DNA from: Syntrophaceae bacterium UBA6109
Lineage (GTDB): Bacteria > Desulfobacterota > Syntrophia > Syntrophales > UBA6109
Direction: 5' to 3'
DNA: 64,000 nucleotides
Assembly (NCBI GenBank): GCA_002428445.1
Contig: DIWJ01000057.1
Coordinates: 1 to 64,000, forward strand
The notes beneath the pieces were generated by a model that did not search any database, had not been told where the DNA came from, and saw only the letters and a list, made by a program, of their open reading frames with translations. How positions within the stretch are numbered: position 1 is the first letter of the stretch; each line of letters opens with the position of its first letter. Position numbers and translations under genes: made by a program. Shown here one piece after another: positions 45,287 to 53,699 of the stretch.

Positions 45287-46357
45287 TTACCCTCGCAGAA
45301 CGACCGGCCTGTCCGGAGGAATCCGATACCAGAGAATTTCGCCGTCCTGGCGGATGTCTCCTTCGCCGGGATCGTGGACCTCGATGACGACATCTCCGCC
45401 CCCCGGTCCGGCGACCCTGTAACGGATCATCGATCCCAGGAACGTGCTGCTGAGGATTTCCCCGGACAGGAGGTTTCCCCCTTCTTCGTGCGGTCCCGAT
45501 GCGAGACGGATCCACTCCGGCCGGATGGAGAGAACAACCGAACCGCCGGCGGGTTTCTCTCCCCGGAAGGATATCCGCTGTCCGGCGACCTCTCCGACAA
45601 CCATCGTTGCGGCCTCGTCGTAGCCTGTCGCCTGCACTTCGAGGATGTTGCTGTTTCCCATGAACTCTGCCGAAAAGCGGCTCCCCGGCCGGAAATAGAT
45701 CTCCGCGGGCGTGCCGAGCTGCTCCAGGCGTCCCTGGCTCAGGATGGCGATCCGGTCTGAAACCGCCATGGCTTCTTCCTGATCGTGCGTGACATAGATC
45801 GTGGTGATGCCGAGTTTCCGCTGGATCCGTCGAATTTCCTCACGCATGCTGACCCGGAGCTTGGCATCCAGATTGGAAAGCGGTTCGTCCATAAGCAGGA
45901 TCTGCGGCGAGACGACAAGGGCCCTGGCCAGGGCAACCCGCTGTTGCTGTCCGCCGCTCAGCTGGTTGGGCGACCGGGTTTCCAAACCTTCGAGCTGGAC
46001 GCTCTTGAGGATGTCGCCGATCCGTTCGCCAATCTCGCGCCGCGCAATCTTCCGGGCTTTCAGGCCGTAGGCGATGTTGTCGAAGACGCTCAGATGCGGA
46101 AAGAGGGCGTAGTTCTGAAAGACCATGCCCGTTTCACGCCGATGCGGAGGGACGTCGTTGACGACCCGGTCGCCAAAGCGGATTTCGCCGGCGTCGGGCC
46201 TGTAAAATCCGGCGACCATGCGCAACAGCGTGGTTTTCCCGCAGCCGCTCGGTCCGAGGAGGGTGAAAAAATCACCCTCCTCAATCGTCAGGCTGATATC
46301 GTCGACGGCATGGACCCGGCCGAAGCGCTTCGATATTCTTTTCAGTTCAACTTGCAT
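45287..46357 (-). CDS. ABC transporter ATP-binding protein (FbpC/PotA type)
   Basis: ATPase of 356 aa. Walker A GPSGCGKTT, Q-loop VFQNYALFP, signature LSGGQQQR, Walker B ILLMDEP and switch His in YVTHDQEEAM are intact. The C-terminal ~120 residues form a TOBE-type regulatory domain (SIRPEWIRL, STFLGSMIRYRV). It energises the import of the solute carried by the binding protein encoded 3 bp upstream. Confidence 0.94.
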   Translation of the reverse strand: MQVELKRISKRFGRVHAVDDISLTIEEGDFFTLLGPSGCGKTTLLRMVAGFYRPDAGEIRFGDRVVNDVPPHRRETGMVFQNYALFPHLSVFDNIAYGLKARKIARREIGERIGDILKSVQLEGLETRSPNQLSGGQQQRVALARALVVSPQILLMDEPLSNLDAKLRVSMREEIRRIQRKLGITTIYVTHDQEEAMAVSDRIAILSQGRLEQLGTPAEIYFRPGSRFSAEFMGNSNILEVQATGYDEAATMVVGEVAGQRISFRGEKPAGGSVVLSIRPEWIRLASGPHEEGGNLLSGEILSSTFLGSMIRYRVAGPGGGDVVIEVHDPGEGDIRQDGEILWYRIPPDRPVVLRG

Positions 46358-46360
46358 CGT

Positions 46361-47338
46361 TCACTTGGACAGGATGATTTCCTTCCATTTTTTGAGGATC
46401 TCCTTCTCCAGCGAATTGGCCTCGATGGGATCGAAACTCTTCAGGAGCGAGATTTTTTTCAACGAGGGCAGTCCCGCCACCTCCGCGGCATCCGGCCGCG
46501 CCGGCCGGCGTGAGAACTTCTCAAAGATCTCGTCGACGACCTTCTTGCTGATCAGATAATCGACAAACTTTTTCGCCTCCTCGGGATGGGGGCAATTCCG
46601 GACGATACCCGCGGCCTCGGGCGCCATGAAGGCGCCGTCCGACGGATAGATGATGCCGACATTCTTGTCCCCCCCGACGATGTACCGGTAGGCGGCGTAT
46701 TCCATGGTGATGCCCAGCGGATATTCGCCGGCGGCAACACCCTTGTAGATGAGGCTGGAACTGTCCAGGATCTTCGCGTTGTCGATGAGCTTCTTCAGGC
46801 CGTCCCAGCCGTAAAGCTTGTAGAGGCCATAGACCTGGGCATAGGCGGATCCCGACTTCTCGGGGTTGGCCATGACGATCTTGCCCTTCCACTTCGGCTG
46901 GAAGAGGTCCTTCCAGGCGAGCGGCCTTTCCTGTTCCTTGACGAGTGACTTGTTGACCATGACGATCATGACGTGGGCGTTGGAGGCGGTCCAGCGGCTC
47001 TCCTTCTCCACGTATCCCGCGGGAAGAACTTTCGCCTCAGGCGACTTGTAAGACTGAAAGTTGTCCTTGGCATTCTCCAGGACCGCCACATCTCCGCTCC
47101 AGAAGACGTCGCAGAGAGGCTTGTCCTTTTCCGCCGCGATTCGTTTCATGGCCTCGCCCGTACCCAGGCGCACGACGGACACCTTGATGCCCGTCTTGGC
47201 CTCGAAACCCTTGCTCACCAGGTCGATCAGTTCCGACGGATTGGAGGAATACAGGACGACATCCGCCCCCGCGGGATTTGAAAAAACAAATAAGAACAGG
47301 GCCGCAACGATCAAGATTCCAAAGAGATGACGACGCAT
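46361..47338 (-). CDS. Periplasmic substrate-binding protein, iron(III) type (FbpA-like)
   Basis: Extracellular solute-binding protein of 325 aa from ATG 47338 (GAAGGAGGG upstream). Signal peptide HLFGILIVAALFLFVFSNPAGA. The mature part has VVLYSSNPSELIDLV, TGEAMKRIAAEKDKPLCDVFWSGD and MANPEKSGSAYAQVYGL, the pattern of the FbpA/FutA-like family. No clear double-tyrosine iron site was located in this reading, so the ligand may be another small molecule (e.g. thiamine, phosphonate). First gene of the three-gene importer operon. Confidence 0.85.
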   Translation of the reverse strand: MRRHLFGILIVAALFLFVFSNPAGADVVLYSSNPSELIDLVSKGFEAKTGIKVSVVRLGTGEAMKRIAAEKDKPLCDVFWSGDVAVLENAKDNFQSYKSPEAKVLPAGYVEKESRWTASNAHVMIVMVNKSLVKEQERPLAWKDLFQPKWKGKIVMANPEKSGSAYAQVYGLYKLYGWDGLKKLIDNAKILDSSSLIYKGVAAGEYPLGITMEYAAYRYIVGGDKNVGIIYPSDGAFMAPEAAGIVRNCPHPEEAKKFVDYLISKKVVDEIFEKFSRRPARPDAAEVAGLPSLKKISLLKSFDPIEANSLEKEILKKWKEIILSK

Positions 47339-47381
47339 ACGCCAATGCCCTCCTTCAGGGAAAGATTCGATCTTTTTCTTG

Positions 47382-47410
47382 CTGATAGTATGAACGCGCC
47401 CACCTGTCAA
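47382..47410 (-). promoter_or_regulatory. Sigma-70-type promoter for the ABC operon
   Basis: The minus strand reads TTGACA (47410-47405), 17-bp spacer, TATCAG (47387-47382). The start would be near 47375, about 37 nt before the binding-protein ATG. The -10 is a weak match. Confidence 0.5.
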
Positions 47411-47582
47411 TTCACAAAAAGTAATAAGGACATAGATTTTCTGCGAGACGCCGCCGAAGATCGACGCTCCGGAAGAAAGCATTTGACCGAAGATCCCGGC
47501 AGGGGGTAACGTGAAAATGGTCTTCGCAGCGCTCTGCGCAAGCGGCCGAAAAGGTGTCGGCACCCCCATAAAAGGCAGAATC

Positions 47583-49211
47583 ATGAAAGAAAATTCCCCC
47601 CGTGTCCCCTACCCCTCCGTCGCGTACCGAAGTGCGCGGCGGCCCGTCTATGCCCGCGGCGGGATGATCGCGACAAGCCAGCCGCTGGCGGCGCAGGCGG
47701 GATTGGCCGTTCTCCAGAACGGAGGGAACGCCGTCGATGCGGCGATCGCGGCGGCGGCGGCGCTGACGGTCGTCGAACCCGCCTCCTGCGGCATCGGCGG
47801 GGATGCCTTCGCCCTGGTGTGGGACGGCAGGAAACTGCACGGTTTGAACGGCTCCGGCCGTTCACCCCTGCGGATGACGCCGGAACTCCTGCAAGAGCGC
47901 AACTGCCGTGAAATTCCCGATTGCGGCTGGTTAAGTATCACCGTTCCCGGCGCGCCGGCGGCGTGGCGCGACCTGCACCAGCGCTTCGGCCGCCATCCCT
48001 TCGCCTCCCTCTTCGCAGCGGCCGTCGACTACGCCGACCGCGGCCATCCCGTCTCGCCGGTTTCGCAGTACAAATGGCGCAAGGGAATGGCAAAGCTGCA
48101 GAGCGGGTTGAACGGCGAGGAGTTCCGCCGCTGGGCTTCGCTGTTCGCGCCCGCAGGCCGCACGCCCGAAGTGGGCGAGATCTGGAAGAGTCCGGAGATG
48201 GCGCGGAGCCTGCAGCTGATCGCTGAAACCTGTGCGGAGGCGTTCTACCGCGGCGAACTCGCGGCAAGGATCACCTCTTTTTCCGCAAAAACGGGCGGGC
48301 TGCTGGCGGAGGAGGATTTCGCACGGCATGCCAGCACGTGGGTCGAGCCGATCGGCACGAACTATCGGGGATTCGACGTCTGGGAGATCCCGCCGAACGG
48401 CCAGGGGCTTGCCGCACTGCTTGCCCTCAACATCCTGGAGGGCTTCGAGCTCGGCGCCCTGCCGCGCGATTCCGCGGAGAGCTTCCACCTGCAGATCGAG
48501 TCCATGAAACTCGCTTTCGCCGATGCAAGGCGGACCATCGCCGATCCGGAGCAGGCGGAGATCCCCGTGCAGCCCCTTCTGGATAAGGCCTACGCGGCGG
48601 ACCGCCGGCGACTGGTCGGCAGGAATGCCGGCTCGCCCGATCCCGGTCGGCCTCTCCCCGGGGGGACGGCCTATCTGTGTACCGCGGATTCGGACGGCAT
48701 GATGGTGAGCCTCATCGAGTCCGTTTTCAAAAATTTCGGCTCGGGAATCGTCGTTCCCGGGACGGGGATCGCCCTCCAGAACCGCGCCATCGGCTTTTCG
48801 CTGACGCCCGGCCATCCCAACATGCTGGCGCCGGGAAAGAGGCCCTATCACACCATCATCCCCGGCTTCATGACGCGCAAAGGCGCCCCGGTCGGCCCCT
48901 TCGGACTCATGGGCGGCCACATGCAGCCTCAGGGCCACGTGCAGCTGGTGGTAAACACCGTGGATCACGGCCTGGACCCTCAGGCCGCGATCGACGCGCC
49001 CCGCTGGCACTGGCAGGAAGACCGCCACGTGAAACTGGAACCCCAGGTCGACGCGGCGGTCGCCGAGGAGCTCCGCATGCGGGGGCACAAGGTCGAGATC
49101 CATGCCGACCTCGACCTCTTCGGAAACGGCCAGATCATCCGCCGGCAGCCGTCCGGCATCTACGCAGCGGGGAGCGACGGCAGGACGGACGGCCTCGCGA
49201 TTGGGTATTGA
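47583..49211 (+). CDS. ggt: Gamma-glutamyltransferase-family protein
   Basis: Ntn-hydrolase of 542 aa that should mature by autocleavage before a threonine. ATSQPLAAQAGLAVLQNGGNAVDAA and VVEPASCGIGGDAFAL are typical N-terminal motifs. The probable nucleophile Thr is in GGTAYLCTADSDGMMVSL, and the small-subunit features NRAIGF and HTIIPGFM follow. No signal peptide is seen, so it would be cytoplasmic, unlike E. coli Ggt; related cephalosporin acylase or CapD-type activities are possible. Start ATG 47583 has AAAAGGCAG upstream. Confidence 0.88.
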   Translation: MKENSPRVPYPSVAYRSARRPVYARGGMIATSQPLAAQAGLAVLQNGGNAVDAAIAAAAALTVVEPASCGIGGDAFALVWDGRKLHGLNGSGRSPLRMTPELLQERNCREIPDCGWLSITVPGAPAAWRDLHQRFGRHPFASLFAAAVDYADRGHPVSPVSQYKWRKGMAKLQSGLNGEEFRRWASLFAPAGRTPEVGEIWKSPEMARSLQLIAETCAEAFYRGELAARITSFSAKTGGLLAEEDFARHASTWVEPIGTNYRGFDVWEIPPNGQGLAALLALNILEGFELGALPRDSAESFHLQIESMKLAFADARRTIADPEQAEIPVQPLLDKAYAADRRRLVGRNAGSPDPGRPLPGGTAYLCTADSDGMMVSLIESVFKNFGSGIVVPGTGIALQNRAIGFSLTPGHPNMLAPGKRPYHTIIPGFMTRKGAPVGPFGLMGGHMQPQGHVQLVVNTVDHGLDPQAAIDAPRWHWQEDRHVKLEPQVDAAVAEELRMRGHKVEIHADLDLFGNGQIIRRQPSGIYAAGSDGRTDGLAIGY

Positions 49212-49237
49212 CTCGCCCGCCTTGATGACCGGCAGGT

Positions 49238-49362
49238 TGTGGGAATTCCCTTCCGGGGGGGTCGCCATCAGAGATTTTTCCGGTCACCCAACCGACGCAG
49301 CGCCGCGAGGAGCAACGGGGCCGGAAAAAGATCGCGGCGCCCCCCGGAAGGGAATTCCCACA
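49238..49362. repeat. 125-bp element with 23-bp perfect terminal inverted repeats (MITE-like)
   Basis: TGTGGGAATTCCCTTCCGGGGGG at 49238-49260 recurs in perfect inverted form at 49340-49362. The flanks just inside also match imperfectly (ATTTTTCCGG versus CCGGAAAAAG). No ORF. It sits in the 241-bp gap between ggt and the DUF488 gene. Confidence 0.85.
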
Positions 49363-49452
49363 TAGCTCGCATTCCCACCGCGACGCGAGGTCGACGTCAG
49401 AAGAGGCAGCCTGCCCGCCGCACGGGGCCGATGATCTCAGGAGGCGCGGATC

Positions 49453-49806
49453 ATGGAAATCCAGATCAAGCGAGTCTACGAAAAGCCCGGAAAGGGAGAC
49501 GGCAGACGCATCCTCGTGGACCGGCTCTGGCCGCGGGGACTGAGCCGGGAGGAGGCGAAGATCGACCGATGGGCAAAGGAGGTCTCCCCTTCCCACGAAC
49601 TGAGAAAATGGTACGGCCATGACCCGGCGAAATGGGGCGAGTTTCGAAAACGGTACCTCGCCGAACTGGCGGGAAGAGAGGAAGAAGTGGCGCGGCTGCG
49701 AAAGGAAGCCGCCGGGGGAAAGATAACCCTTCTCTACAGTTCCAGGGAAAACGAACTCAACAATGCGGCAGCGCTGAAGTCGTATCTGGAAAAATCGGGC
49801 AGATAG
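49453..49806 (+). CDS. DUF488 family protein (YeaO-like)
   Basis: Protein of 117 aa with family marks IKRVYEKPGKGDGRRILVDRLWPRG and SPSHELRKWYGHDPAKW, then LYSSRENELNNAAALKSYL. Ribosome site AGGAGGCG. Cytoplasmic, function of the family unknown; single gene after the inverted-repeat element. Confidence 0.9.
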   Translation: MEIQIKRVYEKPGKGDGRRILVDRLWPRGLSREEAKIDRWAKEVSPSHELRKWYGHDPAKWGEFRKRYLAELAGREEEVARLRKEAAGGKITLLYSSRENELNNAAALKSYLEKSGR

Positions 49807-50049
49807 CCGCCGTCGCGGCAAGGCCGCATGCTGAGGGACCGCTCGTTTCGGCGCCGGGATGAGACCCGCACGGAAATGTTCTTGCCGAAATCATGAAAAA
49901 ATGTTACGGGCCCGCCTGTTTGCTTCTCTGCAAAATCTCCATGAACTCTTGCTCGCCCGGATGTTGCGATAAGGCACGCGGCAATCCATGGTTCGTGATC
50001 GGCATTGTTTTCGCCCCGATTGCATGGAACTTGCATTGGAAGGGACATG

Positions 50050-51189
50050 ATGAGCATGGGGAAAAACCGTTTGAACGTCCGCACCGGCCGATCCCTTTTG
50101 AGAGATGAAGGGGCGGCCGTCCGCGAGTTTCTTCAAGCCGTCTATCAGCCCGACGCCCAGGCCGTCGTCTTTTTTTGCTCTTCCCGGTACAACCTGGATA
50201 TCCTCGGCGCGGAGCTGGCAAAGAGCTTCGACTGTCCCCTGATCGGCTGCACCTCAGCGGGAGAAATCTCGACGGGAGGATACCAGGAGCGTGGGATCGT
50301 CGGCGCCAGCCTCTCGTCCAGAGAATTGAGGATTCACCGCAACATCATTTCCCCCTTGAGCCGATTTTCTCTGACCGATGCGGAGAAGATGGCTGCGGCT
50401 GTCAGGACAAATCTTTCTCTTGTGAAGGGATTGGACAGGAAGCGGATGTTCGGTCTTATTCTGATCGACGGTCTTTCCCTCATCGAAGAGGCGATCGTCA
50501 CATCGCTTTATTCATCGTTTGAAGGGATCTCCATCATCGGGGGATCCGCCGGCGACGACCTGGAATTCCATAAAACGTTTGTCTATGACGACGGAAAATT
50601 TCTGTCCGATGCGGCAGTTTTTTCCGTCTTCGAAACGACGCTGCCGTTTCTGACCTTCGAAACCCAGCACTTTCAGCCGACGGAAACGAAGATCGTCATC
50701 ACCGGCGCCGACCCGGCAAGACGGATCATCAGCGAAATCAACGGCGAACCGGCCGCCGGGGAATATGCAAGGGTACTCGGACTGGAAAAGGATCAGCTCA
50801 GCCCGGCGGTTTTCTCCGAACATCCCCTCCTCCTGAGAATCGGCGGCGTGTGGTATGTTCGTTCTATCGCGAGAGTCAATGACGACGGCACCCTGAGCCT
50901 GTTCAGCGCCATCGAGGAGGGGCTGGTCCTGACCATAGGGAAAGGGGTCGATATCGTCCGTAATCTTGAAAATCATCTGTCCATGCTGGAAGAAGAGATC
51001 CCGGGAAACCGTTTCTATCTCCTGTGCGATTGCATTCTGCGAAAACTGGAGTTCAAGAGCCGCGATGTCGTCGGCGAAATCAACGGCCTGCTCGGCCGTA
51101 TCAACGCCATCGGTTTCAGCACCTACGGGGAGCAGTACAATTCCATTCATGTCAATCAGACCTTGACGGGGATCGTGATCGGTGGATGA
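50050..51189 (+). CDS. FIST-domain sensory protein
   Basis: Protein of about 379 aa; ATG 50047, 50050 and 50056 are all possible starts behind GGAAGGG. FIST N-terminal part with VVFFCSSRYNLDILGAEL, LIGCTSAGEISTGGY and GGSAGDDLEFHKTFVY, then the FIST-C domain ending IGFSTYGEQYNSIHVNQTL. FIST proteins bind small ligands, proposed to be amino acids, and pair with signalling proteins. The histidine kinase start overlaps its stop by 8 bp, so they are one signalling unit. Confidence 0.88.
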   Translation: MSMGKNRLNVRTGRSLLRDEGAAVREFLQAVYQPDAQAVVFFCSSRYNLDILGAELAKSFDCPLIGCTSAGEISTGGYQERGIVGASLSSRELRIHRNIISPLSRFSLTDAEKMAAAVRTNLSLVKGLDRKRMFGLILIDGLSLIEEAIVTSLYSSFEGISIIGGSAGDDLEFHKTFVYDDGKFLSDAAVFSVFETTLPFLTFETQHFQPTETKIVITGADPARRIISEINGEPAAGEYARVLGLEKDQLSPAVFSEHPLLLRIGGVWYVRSIARVNDDGTLSLFSAIEEGLVLTIGKGVDIVRNLENHLSMLEEEIPGNRFYLLCDCILRKLEFKSRDVVGEINGLLGRINAIGFSTYGEQYNSIHVNQTLTGIVIGG

Positions 51190-53377
51190 CGGGGATCGCA
51201 TCCGGCAGCTCGAAGAAAAGCTGAAAGAGCTGGAACGGCAGCTTTCGGCCAAGGAAAAGATCTGCCAGGTTCTCAGCCGGAGGGTGGAACGAAGCGTCGA
51301 CTCCGTAGGAGGCGCCTATTCCATCTTCGAACGCAACATCCTTCTTCAGAACCTGGTCGATCAGCGTTCCAGCGAAATCGAAGAGACCAACAAGAAACTT
51401 TCCCAGGAAATCGCCGAACGGATCAGGAGCGAACGGCGTCTGCACAGCTTCATTCAGGGCTCCCCGATACCCACCTTCGTCATCGGAATCGACCACCGCA
51501 CCATCTACTGGAACCGGGCCGCAGAAGAACTGACCGGCATCAAAGCCGGAGAAGTTCTGGGCACAGCGCATCAATGGAGGGCGTTCTACAAAAAGGAGCG
51601 TCCCTGCATGGCGGACCTCATCGTGGACGACGCCATCGAAAACTTCCCCGTCTGGTACGGAGAAAAGCATAACCGGTCGAAACTGGTCGATGAGGCTTTC
51701 GAGGGGACCGATTTCTTTCCTGACCTCGGCAACGGCGGGAAATGGCTGCGCTTTACGGCCGCGGCGATCCGCGATGCCCAGGGTGATCTTCTCGGCGCGA
51801 TAGAAACGGTCGAGGACATTACCGAGAGCCGGAATGCAAATGAAAAACTGAAGCGCGGCGAACGGTTTCTCAGCAGCATTTTCGCCAGCATTCAGGACGG
51901 GATCTTTGTTCTCGACAGGGATCAGAATATCGTCCAGATGAACCCGACGATGGAACGCTGGTATTCCCACGCCATGCCGGCCGTCGGCAAGACCTGTTAC
52001 AAAGTCTTCCGAGGGCGAACCGCACCCTGCCCGGGATGTCCCTCCCTGTTGGCCGCGTCGATGCAGGCAGCCGCCCATGGGACGATCCCCAGAATGGATT
52101 CCACGGGAAAGGCGTCCGGCTGGCTGGAGGTCTTCAGCTTCCCTCTTCTTGACCTCGAATCGGGAAGCGTGACCGGAACGATCCAATATGTGCGCGACAT
52201 CACCCTCCGCAAGAAGGCTGAAGAGGAAAAGGAAAAGCTGGAGGCGGAGCTTCTGCACGCCCGCAAGATGGAAGCAATCGGAACGCTGGCGGGCGGCATC
52301 GCCCATGATTTCAACAATCTGCTCATGGGCATTCAGGGATTCGCCTCCCTGATCGGTCTGGACATGGACAAGGCGCATCCCCATTACGAAAAACTCCGGA
52401 GAATCGACGAACTCGTCAACAGCGGTGCGGATCTGACGCGGCAACTCCTTGGCTTCGCCCGCGGAGGGAAATACGAGATTCAACCCTCCAATCTCAATGA
52501 GGTCGTTGCCAGAACCTCCGGAATGTTTGCGCGAACGCGAAAGGAGATCAGCACCCACCACCGGTATCAGGAGGACGTCTGGCCCGTCGAACTGGATCGC
52601 GGTCAGATCGAGAGGGTGTTTTTGAATCTCTATGTCAACGCCGCGCAGGCGATGCCGGAGGGCGGAAATCTCTATCTGGAGACCCGCAACGTGGCGCTGG
52701 ACGCGAGCTATGCAAAATCACATTCCGTCCCTCCCGGAGACTACGTGATGGTATCCGTCACGGACACGGGCATCGGAATGGACAGCAAGACCAGGGAACG
52801 GATTTTTGAACCCTTCTTCACCACGAAGACGATGGGGAGAGGAACGGGACTCGGTCTCGCCACCGTCTATGGCATCGTCAAGGGACATAAAGGCGTCATC
52901 AATGTCTACAGCGAAATTGGCAAGGGAACGACGTTCAATCTCTATTTTCCCGCTTCCGGCAAGGCGGTCGTACGCCGGGAGAATACTTCCGAAGAACCGC
53001 TGAGAGGCAGTGAGGCGATCCTGCTCGTCGATGATGAACCGATCATCATTGACGTGACCAGGGACATCCTGGAAAGCCTTGGTTATCGGGTTTTCGTTGC
53101 AACGAGCGGAAGCGAAGCGCTGCGGATCTACGAAACGGACCGGGAGATCATCGATCTGGTGATTCTGGACATGATCATGCCCGGAATGGGCGGCGAGGAG
53201 ACGTTTGACCGCCTGAAGGCAGCCAACCCCGGCATCAGGATCATCCTCTCGAGCGGATACAGCCTGAACGGCCAGGCAAGCAGAATCCTGGAGAAAGGCT
53301 GCAAGTCCTTCCTGCAGAAACCTTTCAGCATCGTCGAGTTGTCGAAGAAAATCCGGGAAGTTCTGTCTTCCCGCTAG
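51182..53377 (+). CDS. Hybrid sensor histidine kinase (PAS-PAS-HisKA-HATPase-REC)
   Basis: Soluble kinase of 731 aa with no membrane span. N-terminal coiled coil (1-85), PAS (about 88-215), second PAS (about 230-345) with a CPGCP motif that could bind metal or redox-sense, HisKA with phospho-His375 in GIAHDFNNLL, HATPase with DTGIGM and GTGLGLATVYG, and a receiver with Asp663 in ILDMIMPGM. GTG start at 51182 overlaps the FIST gene. No DNA-binding regulator or Hpt gene is adjacent, so its phosphorelay partner is elsewhere. Confidence 0.94.
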   Translation: MDDGDRIRQLEEKLKELERQLSAKEKICQVLSRRVERSVDSVGGAYSIFERNILLQNLVDQRSSEIEETNKKLSQEIAERIRSERRLHSFIQGSPIPTFVIGIDHRTIYWNRAAEELTGIKAGEVLGTAHQWRAFYKKERPCMADLIVDDAIENFPVWYGEKHNRSKLVDEAFEGTDFFPDLGNGGKWLRFTAAAIRDAQGDLLGAIETVEDITESRNANEKLKRGERFLSSIFASIQDGIFVLDRDQNIVQMNPTMERWYSHAMPAVGKTCYKVFRGRTAPCPGCPSLLAASMQAAAHGTIPRMDSTGKASGWLEVFSFPLLDLESGSVTGTIQYVRDITLRKKAEEEKEKLEAELLHARKMEAIGTLAGGIAHDFNNLLMGIQGFASLIGLDMDKAHPHYEKLRRIDELVNSGADLTRQLLGFARGGKYEIQPSNLNEVVARTSGMFARTRKEISTHHRYQEDVWPVELDRGQIERVFLNLYVNAAQAMPEGGNLYLETRNVALDASYAKSHSVPPGDYVMVSVTDTGIGMDSKTRERIFEPFFTTKTMGRGTGLGLATVYGIVKGHKGVINVYSEIGKGTTFNLYFPASGKAVVRRENTSEEPLRGSEAILLVDDEPIIIDVTRDILESLGYRVFVATSGSEALRIYETDREIIDLVILDMIMPGMGGEETFDRLKAANPGIRIILSSGYSLNGQASRILEKGCKSFLQKPFSIVELSKKIREVLSSR

Positions 53378-53494
53378 GCTGATTCCCTGCGTTCCGTCTG
53401 TCGACAGGAGATGGAATTCCCGCAGGAGGATTTTTCCGGCGCCCTTCCCGTCGTTCCATTCCCCCGGAGTCAATTCCACGGAGTCAATTCCTCG

Positions 53495-53523
53495 TTGACA
53501 AACGGTTTCGGTTATTCTAGCAT
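53495..53523 (+). promoter_or_regulatory. Promoter of the Mn2+-riboswitch transcript
   Basis: TTGACA (53495-53500), 17-bp spacer, TAGCAT (53518-53523). Transcription would begin near 53530, right before the conserved aptamer start. Confidence 0.6.
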
Positions 53524-53524
53524 C

Positions 53525-53657
53525 ACGCCATCAAAGGGGAGTAGCCGCATAGTGGATATCGTCAATACGGCGTGATGCCCGGTACCACTGGTCACATCGA
53601 CGAAACCGACAGGCGAGACCTTTATCGGGGGTGCCCCCTCGGTGAAGGTCTTTTTTT
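53525..53657 (+). promoter_or_regulatory. yybP-ykoY (manganese) riboswitch with intrinsic terminator
   Basis: The two hallmark strands of this aptamer are present: AAAGGGGAGTAGC (53533-53545) and GAGACCTTT (53615-53623), whose AAAGG/CCTTT form P1, with hairpins between them. The 3' strand of P1 is also the 5' arm of a terminator: GACCTT..GGGGG pairs with CCCCC..AAGGTC (53617-53650) and is followed by seven T. Mn2+ binding to the aptamer should block the terminator and switch on the downstream pump, as shown for other yybP-ykoY switches. The P-type ATPase ATG is 43 nt past the T-run. Confidence 0.88.
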
Positions 53658-53699
53658 ATCCGGGGGGAACCTCACCAACTTTCGTTCAAGGAGCGTCCC

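Noticed and set aside
45277..45393. N-terminal extension of the ABC permease
   Set aside because: It overlaps the ATPase gene in another frame and is not membrane-like. TTG 45276 with AAGGGGAG fits better.
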